From NCBI RefSeq assembly GCF_037137075.1, contig NZ_JBBBNV010000014.1, positions 61,925-125,924 of the forward strand: a DNA stretch of 64,000 nt, read 5' to 3'. The translations under genes and the position numbers were made by a program. This DNA is from JBBBNV01 sp037137075. Its GTDB lineage: Bacteria > Bacillota > Bacilli > Paenibacillales > NBRC-103111. This document shows positions 52,901 through 61,447 of this stretch, one piece after another; within the stretch, counting starts at the first letter, position 1, and every line of letters begins with the position of its first letter. Below the pieces are notes generated by a model, which was given only the letters and a program-made list of their open reading frames with translations, was not told the DNA's origin and made no database searches.

Positions 52901-53827
52901 ATGATCGAAAATCTCGACGAATTCGCTGTCGTTGTCGAACAGCAAAGCCTCAACCGGGCCTCGCGTATTCTGAATGTGTCGCAGCCTGCGCTCTCCCGCA
53001 AAATGATGAAGCTGGAGGAAGCGCTCGGCGTGCAGCTTTTTGACCGCAAAGGCAAGCGGCTGGAGCTGACCCGTGCCGGGCAAATCTGCTACGAGCATGC
53101 TACTCAGGTACGGGAGCTTCGCCGCAAGTTTCAGCAGAAGCTGAGCACCTACAAGGCTGTCGGCGGCAGCAAGCTTACCATCGGGGCCAGCCTCACCACG
53201 CTGCAGGCCACGCTTCCGGATTTGATTACCTTATATACGCGGGTTTTCCCGCAAACCGACATGAAGGCCGTGACCGGCAAAACACACGAGGTAGTGTCGC
53301 TTGTGATCGAAAAAAAGGTCGATCTGGGCCTGGTGGCTTCCAGCATCGACCATTCAGGACTTACCTGTGTGGAGCTGTTCGACGATCATTTGTGTCTCGT
53401 GCTTCCGGTTCACCATCCGCTCGGGGAGCTTGAACCGGAGACGCTGCGAATTACGGTGCTCGATCAACTGCCGATGATTTTATTCTCCCGCGGCACCTGG
53501 TACCGCATTCTGATGGATGAGCTGTTCCATAAACACGCTATCCAGCCTGATGTCCGCATGGAGATCGATTCCTTTGAGGCTATCATCCGTCTCGTTGCAA
53601 CGACCAATACCGCTTCGCTGCTGCCGCAGTCGTATCTGCGCTCAAGCCTGCTGGAGGATAACGGAATTATCATCCGCAATTTGGCTGAGCTCCTGCAGAC
53701 GAAACGCACGACCTCCCTGATTTATAACGACTCCGAGCAGCTCAGCATCCCGGCCGAGCAGCTTATTCATATCGCCAAGGAGCATTTCAGAGTCGGCCAA
53801 GACGCCTCCGTATCGTCCTCTACCTAA
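52901..53827 (+). CDS. LysR-family regulator divergent from sdhCAB
   Basis: A 308-residue regulator. The helix-turn-helix region is LNVSQPALSRKMMKLEEALGVQLFDRKG; the effector domain begins near residue 88 (KLTIGASLTTLQATLPDLI). The start has AAGGAGAG 11 bases upstream. The gene is divergent from sdhC, so control of succinate dehydrogenase is likely, though the ligand is unknown. Its stop overlaps the end of the convergent ktrA gene by four bases. Confidence 0.92.
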   Translation: MIENLDEFAVVVEQQSLNRASRILNVSQPALSRKMMKLEEALGVQLFDRKGKRLELTRAGQICYEHATQVRELRRKFQQKLSTYKAVGGSKLTIGASLTTLQATLPDLITLYTRVFPQTDMKAVTGKTHEVVSLVIEKKVDLGLVASSIDHSGLTCVELFDDHLCLVLPVHHPLGELEPETLRITVLDQLPMILFSRGTWYRILMDELFHKHAIQPDVRMEIDSFEAIIRLVATTNTASLLPQSYLRSSLLEDNGIIIRNLAELLQTKRTTSLIYNDSEQLSIPAEQLIHIAKEHFRVGQDASVSSST

Positions 53828-54486
53828 CGGATGACCGCCTGCTCGAACGCCTCGATTTGCTCGTTCGTGCCAATAATGACCATAATATCCTTCTCATCTA
53901 CCCGCTCTTCGGCGACCGGGGCGATAATCACGCCGGATTTCTTGTTAATGGCCACAACGCTGCAGCCGAATTTCTTGCGGAGATCCAGCTCCTTGAGCGT
54001 CAAGCCGGCAATAGACTTAGGAGCCGCCACCTCGGCGATCGTATAATCGTCGGACAGCTCGATAAAGTCCAGCAGATTGGGAGAAACAAGCTGATGCGCC
54101 ACCCGGATGCCCATATCCCGTTCGGGGTAAATGATCCGGTCAACCCCAATTTTCTCCAGCACCTTGCCATGCAGCTCGGAGAGCGCTTTGGCCACAACGG
54201 TCTTCACCCCGATATCCTTGAGCAAAATAGCCGTCAGGATGCTGGCCTGAATGTCATCGCCGATCGCGACTACTGCACAGTCGAAGTTACGGATGCCAAG
54301 CGCCCGCAGCACATCCTCCTCTGTTCCGTCTGCAACGACCGTATGTGTGAGCTCATCGCTGAGGTCATCTACAATTTGTTCGCTGCGGTCGATACCGAGC
54401 ACCTCAAAGCCTAGACGGACCAGCTCCTTCGCCAAGCTGGAGCCGAACCTTCCCAATCCGATAACCGCGAATTGCCCTGCCTTCAT
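53824..54486 (-). CDS. ktrA: Ktr potassium uptake regulatory subunit (RCK domain)
   Basis: A 220-residue cytoplasmic gating subunit. The RCK-N domain has the nucleotide-binding motif VIGLGRFGSSLAKELVRLG with an acidic residue at the end of strand 2 (VLGID); the RCK-C domain from about residue 136 (LDFIELSDDYTIAEV) may bind c-di-AMP in the family. It follows ktrB with about 80 bases between and lies in the same riboswitch-controlled operon. The gene could also be named ktrC; sequence alone does not separate these. Confidence 0.93.
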   Translation of the reverse strand: MKAGQFAVIGLGRFGSSLAKELVRLGFEVLGIDRSEQIVDDLSDELTHTVVADGTEEDVLRALGIRNFDCAVVAIGDDIQASILTAILLKDIGVKTVVAKALSELHGKVLEKIGVDRIIYPERDMGIRVAHQLVSPNLLDFIELSDDYTIAEVAAPKSIAGLTLKELDLRKKFGCSVVAINKKSGVIIAPVAEERVDEKDIMVIIGTNEQIEAFEQAVIR

Positions 54487-54566
54487 CTCTTACGTCAACT
54501 TCCTCTCCAGATCTCTTGTCATGATTCATTATCGTTACCTTCATATATCGGCCCGGCCTTCTGCCG

Positions 54567-55919
54567 CTAGCCAATCATGATTCTGCCTTCCGGATACCGG
54601 TAAAGCTCCTTCTCCGCCTTCGGCTGCAGCGCATAAGCCAGCGTCAGCGGACCGAGCCGTCCGACAAACATCATCAGGCAAATGAGCAGCTTGCCGACCA
54701 GCGTCAAATCCGGCGTCAGTCCCATCGAAAGGCCGACCGTGCCGAAGGCCGACGTAACCTCGAACAAAATCATCAGAAAATGATGATCCTCTGTCGTCGA
54801 CAGAATCATCGACACCCCGACGACAAGCAGCAGCGCAAACATGGACAGCGTAACCGCCTTGTTGATCCGGTCTTTGGCCAGACGGTTTCTGAACAGCACA
54901 ATATCTTCCTTCCCGCGAATCATCGCGAGTACAGCCCCAACCAGCGTAGTAAACGTCGTGGTTTTAATCCCGCCGCCTGTAGAACCCGGAGATGCTCCGA
55001 TAAACATAAGAATAATCGTGAAAAATTGCGTCGCCTGTCTGAGCCCGGCGATATCAACCGTATTGGCCCCCGCTGTACGGGGGGACACCGACTGGAACAA
55101 GGCGGCCCACAGCTTCTCGCCGAGGCTGAGCGTCCCCAGGGTCCGGTTATTCGTATATTCAAAAGCAAAAATGACCGCCGCCCCAATCATAATGAGCAAG
55201 CCGGTCGTGCTGAGCACAACCTTGGAATGCAGGGACAATCTCCTTGTTTTACGGAATTCGATCACGTCCGAGATGACAATGAAGCCGATGCCGCCCAGCA
55301 CAATGAGGGCCATACTGATGATATTGACAAACGGATCGCCCACATAGTTCGTCAAGCCTGTAAAAGGCTCATAAATCCCCCCGAACAAATCAAACCCGGC
55401 ATTGTTAAAAAAGGAAATGGCATGAAACACCCCCAGGCCAAGCGCCTGCCACAACGGAAAATCAAACGACCATCGAATCGTAAACAGGACCGCACCGGCC
55501 GCCTGGATACAAACAGAATAAATGACCACCTTGCGAATCAGCCTGACAATGCCTTCCATCGTAATCTGGTTCATGGCCTCCTGCAAAATCAGCCGCTCCC
55601 GGAGCGAAATTTTTTTGCGAAGAAGCAGCGCAACCAGAGTAGCCATCGTCATGAAGCCGAGTCCGCCAAGCTGAATCAGGCTTATAATGACAACTTGTCC
55701 GAACACATTAAAATGCGAGCCGGTGTCCACTACCACAAGACCGGTGACACAGGTTGCCGAAGTCGCTGTGAAGAAAGCGTCAATCAGCGGTGTCGGGGTG
55801 CCTGTGCGCGAAGAGATGGGGAGGGCCAGTAACAGCGTCCCGGCCAATATAATCACGGCAAACCCCAGAACCAGCAGCCGCGGCGGACTGATTTCCAGCC
55901 AGCGTTTCTTTTTTTTCAT
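54567..55919 (-). CDS. ktrB: Ktr potassium uptake membrane subunit (TrkH/KtrB family)
   Basis: A 450-residue potassium channel-like protein with four M1-P-M2 repeats. The selectivity-filter loops end in conserved Gly residues (TATCVTGLVVVDTG, SFFNNAGFDLFGG, GASPGSTGGGIKTTTF, SAFGTVGLSMG). I chose the ATG at 55919; a GTG at 55928 with GGAGAGG upstream is also plausible, and the longer frame to 56030 runs into the riboswitch. It imports potassium together with KtrA. The upstream leader is a c-di-AMP riboswitch. Confidence 0.95.
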   Translation of the reverse strand: MKKKKRWLEISPPRLLVLGFAVIILAGTLLLALPISSRTGTPTPLIDAFFTATSATCVTGLVVVDTGSHFNVFGQVVIISLIQLGGLGFMTMATLVALLLRKKISLRERLILQEAMNQITMEGIVRLIRKVVIYSVCIQAAGAVLFTIRWSFDFPLWQALGLGVFHAISFFNNAGFDLFGGIYEPFTGLTNYVGDPFVNIISMALIVLGGIGFIVISDVIEFRKTRRLSLHSKVVLSTTGLLIMIGAAVIFAFEYTNNRTLGTLSLGEKLWAALFQSVSPRTAGANTVDIAGLRQATQFFTIILMFIGASPGSTGGGIKTTTFTTLVGAVLAMIRGKEDIVLFRNRLAKDRINKAVTLSMFALLLVVGVSMILSTTEDHHFLMILFEVTSAFGTVGLSMGLTPDLTLVGKLLICLMMFVGRLGPLTLAYALQPKAEKELYRYPEGRIMIG

Positions 55920-55974
55920 GATGTACACGCGTTCCTCTCCGGCCATTCGGGGATGATATCCATTTTGAAATAAC

Positions 55975-56125
55975 AAAAAAAGCACTGGAAACCCAGTGCC
56001 TGTTGACGGAGGTAGGTATCCTGATGACACATAAGCCTACGAGGTTAGCTGTCGGGTTCGGGTCCATCAGGTTTCCCCTATTTGCTGCAGCGAGCAAAAT
56101 TCACCCCATAAACGGCCATTCATAT
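55975..56125 (-). ncRNA. ydaO-type c-di-AMP riboswitch with terminator, upstream of ktrBA
   Basis: In minus reading the aptamer holds the ydaO hallmarks: GGGGTGAA near 56105, a GGGGAAACC segment near 56075, CCGAACCCGACAGCTAACC at about 56044-56062 and CTCGTAGGC after it. A strong hairpin (GCACTGG/CCAGTGC) followed by seven T residues ends the leader at 55975-55999. High c-di-AMP should favour this terminator and lower potassium uptake, as known for the class. Confidence 0.9.
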
Positions 56126-56428
56126 ATCAGCCTGTTTATTTAAATGGTTCCCCCGTTTTCCAGTGAAAATTCGGAAACTCGGCTTTCAATTCAATTGTAT
56201 CGATTATAGCTCGTGCCACTCTGCAGCTTCAAAGTCAAAATTTAAGGAAATTGGGCGAAATTCAGGTTAATTGGCCCGCTTTGCAGAAAAGAATCCCCGT
56301 TTTCACCCTTTTAACCCTGCTGGCTGGAAACTGCGCTTTAACTGTGATAACGTGAAGGGGAGACGCTGCGGTTCGGTATTGCAAGCGCGCAGCATTCAAG
56401 GCAACCTAATCGGCAAAGGAGAACAGCC
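56126..56428. other. Intergenic region between the ktrB riboswitch and the CPBP gene
   Basis: About 300 bases with a TTGTATCGATTATAGC stretch near 56195 that could hold a promoter for one of the divergent units. No gene-like frame with a ribosome site was seen. Confidence 0.35.
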
Positions 56429-58102
56429 ATGCGTCCACATCCGCAGTCTACGCCCGTCCTGAAGGCTTGGGCGATCGTCGGGATTATCGTATTCCTGGTC
56501 ATCAACTTCTTATCTTCTTATTTGTCGGGAAGACCTCCGTCCGAGCAGCAGCCGGCCATGATTCCCGCCGTGGACAAAAGTAAGGCCATCGAGCTTGCGT
56601 ATGAATTCGTACGCTCCAAGGAGCAGGCCGGGGCGCTGCGAGCCGAGGTCGGCTACAACACGGATAAGCTGTTTAACGGATATTTGCAAAAGGAGGGCCT
56701 TGCCGACGCCTATACCCGTATATACGGCGAGAAATATCCGACGGAATATTGGCGCGTCGAGGTGAGCGATGCCCAAGCCGCGTCCCCCGAAGAGTCCTCG
56801 TTCCGCTATGCCGTCGATTTGGATATGATGAGCGGAAGCGTCATCGGCTTTGAGAAGCAATCCGGTGCAGAGGCGCCGGAGAAACAAGCGGGCGAGGCCG
56901 CCGCTTTGAATTATTTGGCCGGACACGGCGTAGATATGTCGGGCCTGGATCTGGACCGAAGCAGCCAGGGAAGCTATACATTCCGGGATATCGGCAGGCG
57001 TATAGGCGAGGCCGTGCTGGAGCATCAAGTGACGGTTCGCGGCTCGGAGATCACCGCCTATCACCGGGCGTTCCAGCCTCCCGCAGCGCATAAGGACTGG
57101 CAGACGATGCAGGACGCCTTCGCCGGGCTCATGACCTTGTTCAGCTTGACCCTGTCGCTGGTGATGACGATTGCGGCCATTGTGCTTACAGCCCGGGGAT
57201 CGCGCGGTGTTTCTTTTCAACGAGGCATTATATTTACAGCCTTTTTTGCCCTTATGTACACGGTCAATACGTTGAATACGATCCCGGTGTACAAAATTAC
57301 AGACGGCCCGTTCCAGCCGCATGAAGCGCTCGTGTTCAACATCCTGTTCAGTCTTGCCATTACTGCGCTGTTGAGCGCGCAGCTGTATTTCTCCCTGCTT
57401 GGCGGAGACATGCTCTGGCGCCGTGCCGGGACCAACATGTGGCCGCGCTGGCACGAGGACGGCTTTGCGGGCTATATTGTCAAATCCATGACAACCGGAT
57501 ATCTGGTCTGCTTCATCGTGCTTGGCGCGCAAAATCTGCTGCTGTTTATCGGAGAGCAGCGCTTCCATGTGTGGGGGATTAATGACGCGGCAATGTCCAT
57601 GCAAAATATGCTGGTTCCCGCCCTCTTCCCGCTTATGGCCTGGGTCGCAGGCATATCGGAGGAAGCCGTATACCGTTTGTTTGGAATTATGCTCTTTAAG
57701 AAGCTGCTTCGCTTCAACTTCCTGGCTGTGCTCGTCCCAAGCATGATATGGGCGTTAAGCCATACAACCTATCCGATTTATCCGTGGTATACCCGGTTTG
57801 TCGAGGTCACGGTGCTCGGTCTTCTGTTCGGTTACGCCATGCTGAAGTTCGGCTTCTGGACGGCGGTTTTTGCCCATACGGCAATGGACTGCATCCTCAT
57901 GGGCTTGTCGCTGATGCTGATGAGCGGCACCGTCTCCATGGTGCTGATCGGCTTGCTGTACATGGTAAGTCCTGTTTTATTCGCGCTGGCAATGGCGATG
58001 ATCCGCCGAAGGTTCCCGCCGCGCCGTCCGCCGGGGCAGCCCGGCCAGCCGGAGCGCGTTCCTGCGCCGGTCATTCCGTTCCCGGTGAAGCCGCAAAGCT
58101 AA
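56429..58102 (+). CDS. CPBP-family intramembrane metalloprotease
   Basis: A 557-residue protein. It has one N-terminal transmembrane segment (about 12-30), a large extracytoplasmic domain to about residue 230, then eight or so transmembrane helices. The CPBP motifs are AGISEEAVYRLFG (the EExxxR motif), SMIWALSHTTYP (second metal-ligand His) and FAHTAMDCIL. The ATG at 56429 follows AAAGGAGAACAGCC. The N-terminal extension is larger than in most family members. Possible roles are processing of membrane proteins or peptides; no substrate is adjacent. Confidence 0.9.
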   Translation: MRPHPQSTPVLKAWAIVGIIVFLVINFLSSYLSGRPPSEQQPAMIPAVDKSKAIELAYEFVRSKEQAGALRAEVGYNTDKLFNGYLQKEGLADAYTRIYGEKYPTEYWRVEVSDAQAASPEESSFRYAVDLDMMSGSVIGFEKQSGAEAPEKQAGEAAALNYLAGHGVDMSGLDLDRSSQGSYTFRDIGRRIGEAVLEHQVTVRGSEITAYHRAFQPPAAHKDWQTMQDAFAGLMTLFSLTLSLVMTIAAIVLTARGSRGVSFQRGIIFTAFFALMYTVNTLNTIPVYKITDGPFQPHEALVFNILFSLAITALLSAQLYFSLLGGDMLWRRAGTNMWPRWHEDGFAGYIVKSMTTGYLVCFIVLGAQNLLLFIGEQRFHVWGINDAAMSMQNMLVPALFPLMAWVAGISEEAVYRLFGIMLFKKLLRFNFLAVLVPSMIWALSHTTYPIYPWYTRFVEVTVLGLLFGYAMLKFGFWTAVFAHTAMDCILMGLSLMLMSGTVSMVLIGLLYMVSPVLFALAMAMIRRRFPPRRPPGQPGQPERVPAPVIPFPVKPQS

Positions 58103-58150
58103 TCTAAAGCCGGCAAAGCAAACCGGATGACCCTGGATTACAGTAAAAGT

Positions 58151-58202
58151 AAAAAACAAGGCACCCGTCATATGACCTTCAATGGACATGACGGGTGCCT
58201 TA
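58151..58202 (-). terminator. Terminator of uvrC
   Basis: In minus reading AAGGCACCCGTCA pairs with TGACGGGTGCCTT around a long loop, followed by GTTTTTTAC. It may also end the convergent CPBP gene. Confidence 0.85.
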
Positions 58203-58221
58203 TTCGTTTCCACTGCCTCTT

Positions 58222-60345
58222 TTATTCCTCTTGAGCCGAGGAAACCGCTGCTTCATGCGTCTCATCCGCTTCCTGCTCTGCAGGCCCGGCCGTCTCCCCG
58301 TTCAAGGCCTGCTTTATTTCGCGGGCCAGCTTGTCGCCGATACCAAGCTGACGAAACTCGTCGATTGCGGCTTCCCGCATTTTTTTAATGGAACCAAAGT
58401 GCTTCAGCAGCACCTTCCGCCGTTTCTCTCCGATGCCCGGGATGGAATCGAGCTGCGAAGTAACCATGGATTTGGCGCGGGTTTGGCGATGGAACGTAAT
58501 CGCAAAGCGGTGCACCTCCTCCTGGATGCGCTGCAGCAAATAAAATTCCTGACTATCCCTGGGCAGCGGCACAACCTCTGCTGGCTCTCCGGCCATCAGC
58601 TGGGCGGTTCTATGCTTGGCGTCCTTCACAAGACCGCACACGGGAATGTACAAGCCAAGCTCGTTCTCCAGCACGTCCACCGCCACCGCCATTTGTCCCT
58701 TCCCTCCATCGACAACAATCAAATCCGGCAACGGCAGCTGCTCCTTCAGCACCCGTTCATAACGGCGCCGGATCACCTCGCGCATCGTTTCATAATCATC
58801 TGGCCCTTGCACGGACCGGATTTTGTACTTGCGGTATTCCTTGCGGTCGGGCTTGCCGTCAGTGAATACGACCATCGCGGACACCGGATCGGTCCCCTGG
58901 ATGTTCGAGTTATCGAAGGCTTCAATTCGGCCGACATGCCCGATTCCGAGATAGCGTCCCAGATTGCTGGCAGCCTGCACTGTCCGCTCTTCATTACGCT
59001 CCAGAAGGCGGAATCTCTCGGCAAGCGCCATCCTGGCGTTCTCGCAGCCCATGCCGATCATTTTGCGTTTATTGCCGCGCTGCGGGATATGAACCTTTAC
59101 CTGCAGCCATTTCTCCAGGGCTTCGCGCACATCGTACCGCTCCGGCATCTGTTCCGGCGAAGCCGGATTGTTTACAGCAGCACCAAAGGTATTCACTGAT
59201 GTATCCGGCTCCTTCGCCAAGGCTCCCATCCGTGCGGCCAGTGTCTCGTCTGTACAGGAGACGGCCCCTTGCTCCGCGGCAATCGTATCAGGCGCTTCCC
59301 CGGCCGCAATGACCGGCTCCTGCTTGTCAGCGTCATTCCCTTGTCCCGCTTCTCCGCCACCCTCCGCCACAGACGCTTCACTATACATATCCGGAGACGG
59401 AAGCAGCACTTCCTTCGGCATAGCCGGATTGTCGCTGTAATACTGCGTCACGAAGGAAATAAAATCATCATACTCTTCCCCGTAATATGGGAACATGGAA
59501 GCGTGGCGCTCGATCATTTTACCCTGACGCATGTACAGGATTTGCACACACATCCAGCCCTTATCCACCGCATAGCCGAACACATCGCGGTCAATCCTAT
59601 CGCTGGACGTAATGGTCTGCTTCTCCATCACCGCATTAATATGAATAATTTGATCCCGCAGCTCCTTGGCCCGCTCGAAATTCAGATCCTCGGCTGCCTC
59701 CTCCATTTTGCGCTGGAGCTCCTGCTTGATCTGGACATGCCCGCCGCCCAGAAAGCGGGTAATTTCCTGGACCATCCGTTCATACTCCGAAGGCTGCACA
59801 TCATACTCACAGGGCGCTACGCACTGGCCCATGTGATAATACAGGCATACCTTATCCGGCAGCGTTTTGCACTTGCGGAGCGGATACAGCCGGTCCAGCA
59901 GCTTTTTCGTCTGCTGCGCGGCCAGCGCATTCGGATACGGTCCGAAATATTTGGCCTTATCCTTCACTACACGGCGCGTAACCTCAAGCCGCGGATGGAT
60001 TTCCGCTGTAATTTTGATATAAGGAAACGATTTGTCATCCTTGAGCAGGACATTATACCGGGGATGATACTGCTTGATTAAGTTGCACTCCAGTATGAGC
60101 GCTTCCATATTGCTGGCGGTAACGATATATTCGAAATCGCGGATATCCGCAACAAGCCGCTGCGTTTTGGCGCCATGACTGCCGGTAAAATAAGAGCGGA
60201 CCCGGTTCTTCAGCACCTTGGCCTTGCCGACATAAATGATAGTTCCGGCTTCATTCTTCATCAAATAACAGCCAGGCTTATCCGGCAGCAGGGCCAGCTT
60301 CTGGCGGATATGCTCCTCGGCCTGATCCCGGGGGGGCGTCGTCAT
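58222..60345 (-). CDS. uvrC: Excinuclease ABC subunit C
   Basis: A 707-residue DNA repair nuclease that makes both incisions at UvrAB-marked lesions. The GIY-YIG domain (about 22-100: GCYLMKN, IIYVGKAK), the UVR domain (about 205-240), the RNase H-like 5' nuclease with NIQGTDPVSAMVVF and LIVVDGGKGQM, and the C-terminal helix-hairpin-helix pair (SIPGIGEKRRKVLLKHFG, QLGIGDKLAREI) are all present. It is about 100 residues longer than B. subtilis UvrC because of a low-complexity insert at about 318-402. The start has GGAGAGG upstream. Confidence 0.97.
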   Translation of the reverse strand: MTTPPRDQAEEHIRQKLALLPDKPGCYLMKNEAGTIIYVGKAKVLKNRVRSYFTGSHGAKTQRLVADIRDFEYIVTASNMEALILECNLIKQYHPRYNVLLKDDKSFPYIKITAEIHPRLEVTRRVVKDKAKYFGPYPNALAAQQTKKLLDRLYPLRKCKTLPDKVCLYYHMGQCVAPCEYDVQPSEYERMVQEITRFLGGGHVQIKQELQRKMEEAAEDLNFERAKELRDQIIHINAVMEKQTITSSDRIDRDVFGYAVDKGWMCVQILYMRQGKMIERHASMFPYYGEEYDDFISFVTQYYSDNPAMPKEVLLPSPDMYSEASVAEGGGEAGQGNDADKQEPVIAAGEAPDTIAAEQGAVSCTDETLAARMGALAKEPDTSVNTFGAAVNNPASPEQMPERYDVREALEKWLQVKVHIPQRGNKRKMIGMGCENARMALAERFRLLERNEERTVQAASNLGRYLGIGHVGRIEAFDNSNIQGTDPVSAMVVFTDGKPDRKEYRKYKIRSVQGPDDYETMREVIRRRYERVLKEQLPLPDLIVVDGGKGQMAVAVDVLENELGLYIPVCGLVKDAKHRTAQLMAGEPAEVVPLPRDSQEFYLLQRIQEEVHRFAITFHRQTRAKSMVTSQLDSIPGIGEKRRKVLLKHFGSIKKMREAAIDEFRQLGIGDKLAREIKQALNGETAGPAEQEADETHEAAVSSAQEE

Positions 60346-60450
60346 TGCGGTTACACCTCTCCACTGTATAAATTATGGACGAAATCGTAAGAACGGCGAG
60401 CCGTTCAACGAGCTATATGGGATAAAACCCAAGTAAATAAATGAAATAAA

Positions 60451-60489
60451 GAAAAAGGCTCTTCTCCGCCGCAAGGCGAATCCGAACCT
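60451..60489 (-). terminator. Probable terminator of trxA
   Basis: In minus reading GGTTCGGATTCGCC pairs imperfectly with GGCGGAGAAGAGCC around TTGC, followed by five T residues. Confidence 0.55.
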
Positions 60490-60564
60490 TCTCTCCTGTC
60501 TCGCCGATTAACTCCATCATACGATGGAACTGTGCAGCGATTCAATATCCGGTTTTTGCAAAAA

Positions 60565-60882
60565 TTACAGGTGACGGCCGACAACGTTTTTCAGACCGTC
60601 TTTTGGCTGGAAGCCAACCACTTTATCTACCGGTTGACCATCCTTGAACACGATCAGCGTCGGAATGCTCATCACGCCAAAACGGGAAGCGGACTCCGGA
60701 TTGTCGTCGACATTAACCTTGGCAATTTTCAGTTGCTCGCCGATTTCTTTATCCAGCTCTTCCAGAACCGGTGCAATCATTTTGCAAGGTCCGCACCATG
60801 GTGCCCAAAAATCAACGAGGACGGTGCCTTGTCCTTCTACTTCACTTTTGAATGTTTGGTCGCTAACTTCAACGATTGCCAT
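60565..60882 (-). CDS. trxA: Thioredoxin
   Basis: A 105-residue thioredoxin; the active site WCGPCK has redox cysteines at positions 30 and 33. The cis-proline region is VMSIPTLIVF. The ATG at 60882 follows AGGAGGGA and gives the same N-terminus as B. subtilis TrxA (MAIVxx). It keeps cytosolic thiols reduced together with thioredoxin reductase. It lies just upstream of uvrC, the same order seen in Bacillus. Confidence 0.98.
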   Translation of the reverse strand: MAIVEVSDQTFKSEVEGQGTVLVDFWAPWCGPCKMIAPVLEELDKEIGEQLKIAKVNVDDNPESASRFGVMSIPTLIVFKDGQPVDKVVGFQPKDGLKNVVGRHL

Positions 60883-60944
60883 CTGCAATCCCTCCTATGT
60901 CGCCGTTGTATTCCATATCTAGGAATTCGGATGTGATCAGTGAT

Positions 60945-60953
60945 AGTATACCA
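60945..60953 (-). promoter_or_regulatory. Extended -10 promoter of trxA
   Basis: In minus reading TGGTATACT is an extended -10 box (TGnTATACT). The transcript would start about 55 bases before the trxA ATG. No clear -35 box. Confidence 0.5.
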
Positions 60954-61073
60954 TAAAGCGACTGCTAATACTAATCTGAAAATAATTATATTACAGTTTA
61001 CACTAATTTTCAAGCCCTTATATTTCGTTCTCTTTTCCGTCGGCAAGTTACTACAATTGTCACTTCTGCCGCC

Positions 61074-61103
61074 TTTACATCTCCTTGGGATTTTGGGTAT
61101 ACT
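61074..61103 (+). promoter_or_regulatory. Sigma-A promoter of yqzM
   Basis: TTTACA, an 18-base spacer, then TATACT, about 45 bases before the yqzM start. Confidence 0.7.
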
Positions 61104-61147
61104 AGACTATATATACGTGTGCCCAGCATTTTGAAGGAGGAAAACCG

Positions 61148-61297
61148 ATGAACAACGCAAACCATCCGGAGCTTCATGTGAATGAAGAACCGCGCAACGA
61201 TTTGATGGATACAGGAATTGGCTTCGGCGTAACCTTCGGCATTTTCTTGGTAATTGCCGTTGTGTTCACTGTTGTGGCTGCCTTGATCGGGAAATAA
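61148..61297 (+). CDS. yqzM: YqzM-family small membrane protein
   Basis: A 49-residue protein with an excellent ribosome site (AAGGAGGAAAACCG) and a promoter upstream. The N-terminal half is polar and ends in RNDLMDTGIGFGV; the second half is one transmembrane segment (about 28-47). The ND..D.G.GF pattern matches the Bacillus YqzM family of about 44 residues. The function is unknown. Confidence 0.85.
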   Translation: MNNANHPELHVNEEPRNDLMDTGIGFGVTFGIFLVIAVVFTVVAALIGK

Positions 61298-61334
61298 AGA
61301 GCGTCGTTTTCGCCCGTGCACTACATAAACCAAA

Positions 61335-61386
61335 CAAAAAGCTCGCTTACCTCTACCTGTCGGATAGGATAAGCAAGCTTTTTTGC
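61335..61386. terminator. Bidirectional terminator between yqzM and the NDH-2-like gene
   Basis: AAAAAGCTCGCTTACC pairs with GGATAAGCAAGCTTTTTT. T-runs on both strands suit the two convergent genes. Confidence 0.85.
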
Positions 61387-61447
61387 TATGCACATCAGGA
61401 AATCCGGGCAAAACGGACTGCAGCATACCGAGCCAGGGCGCGGGAAA

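Noticed and set aside
54780..55832. 350-codon plus frame opposite ktrB
   Set aside because: Very polar, Asn/Arg/Gln-rich shadow with no ribosome site; ktrB is certain.
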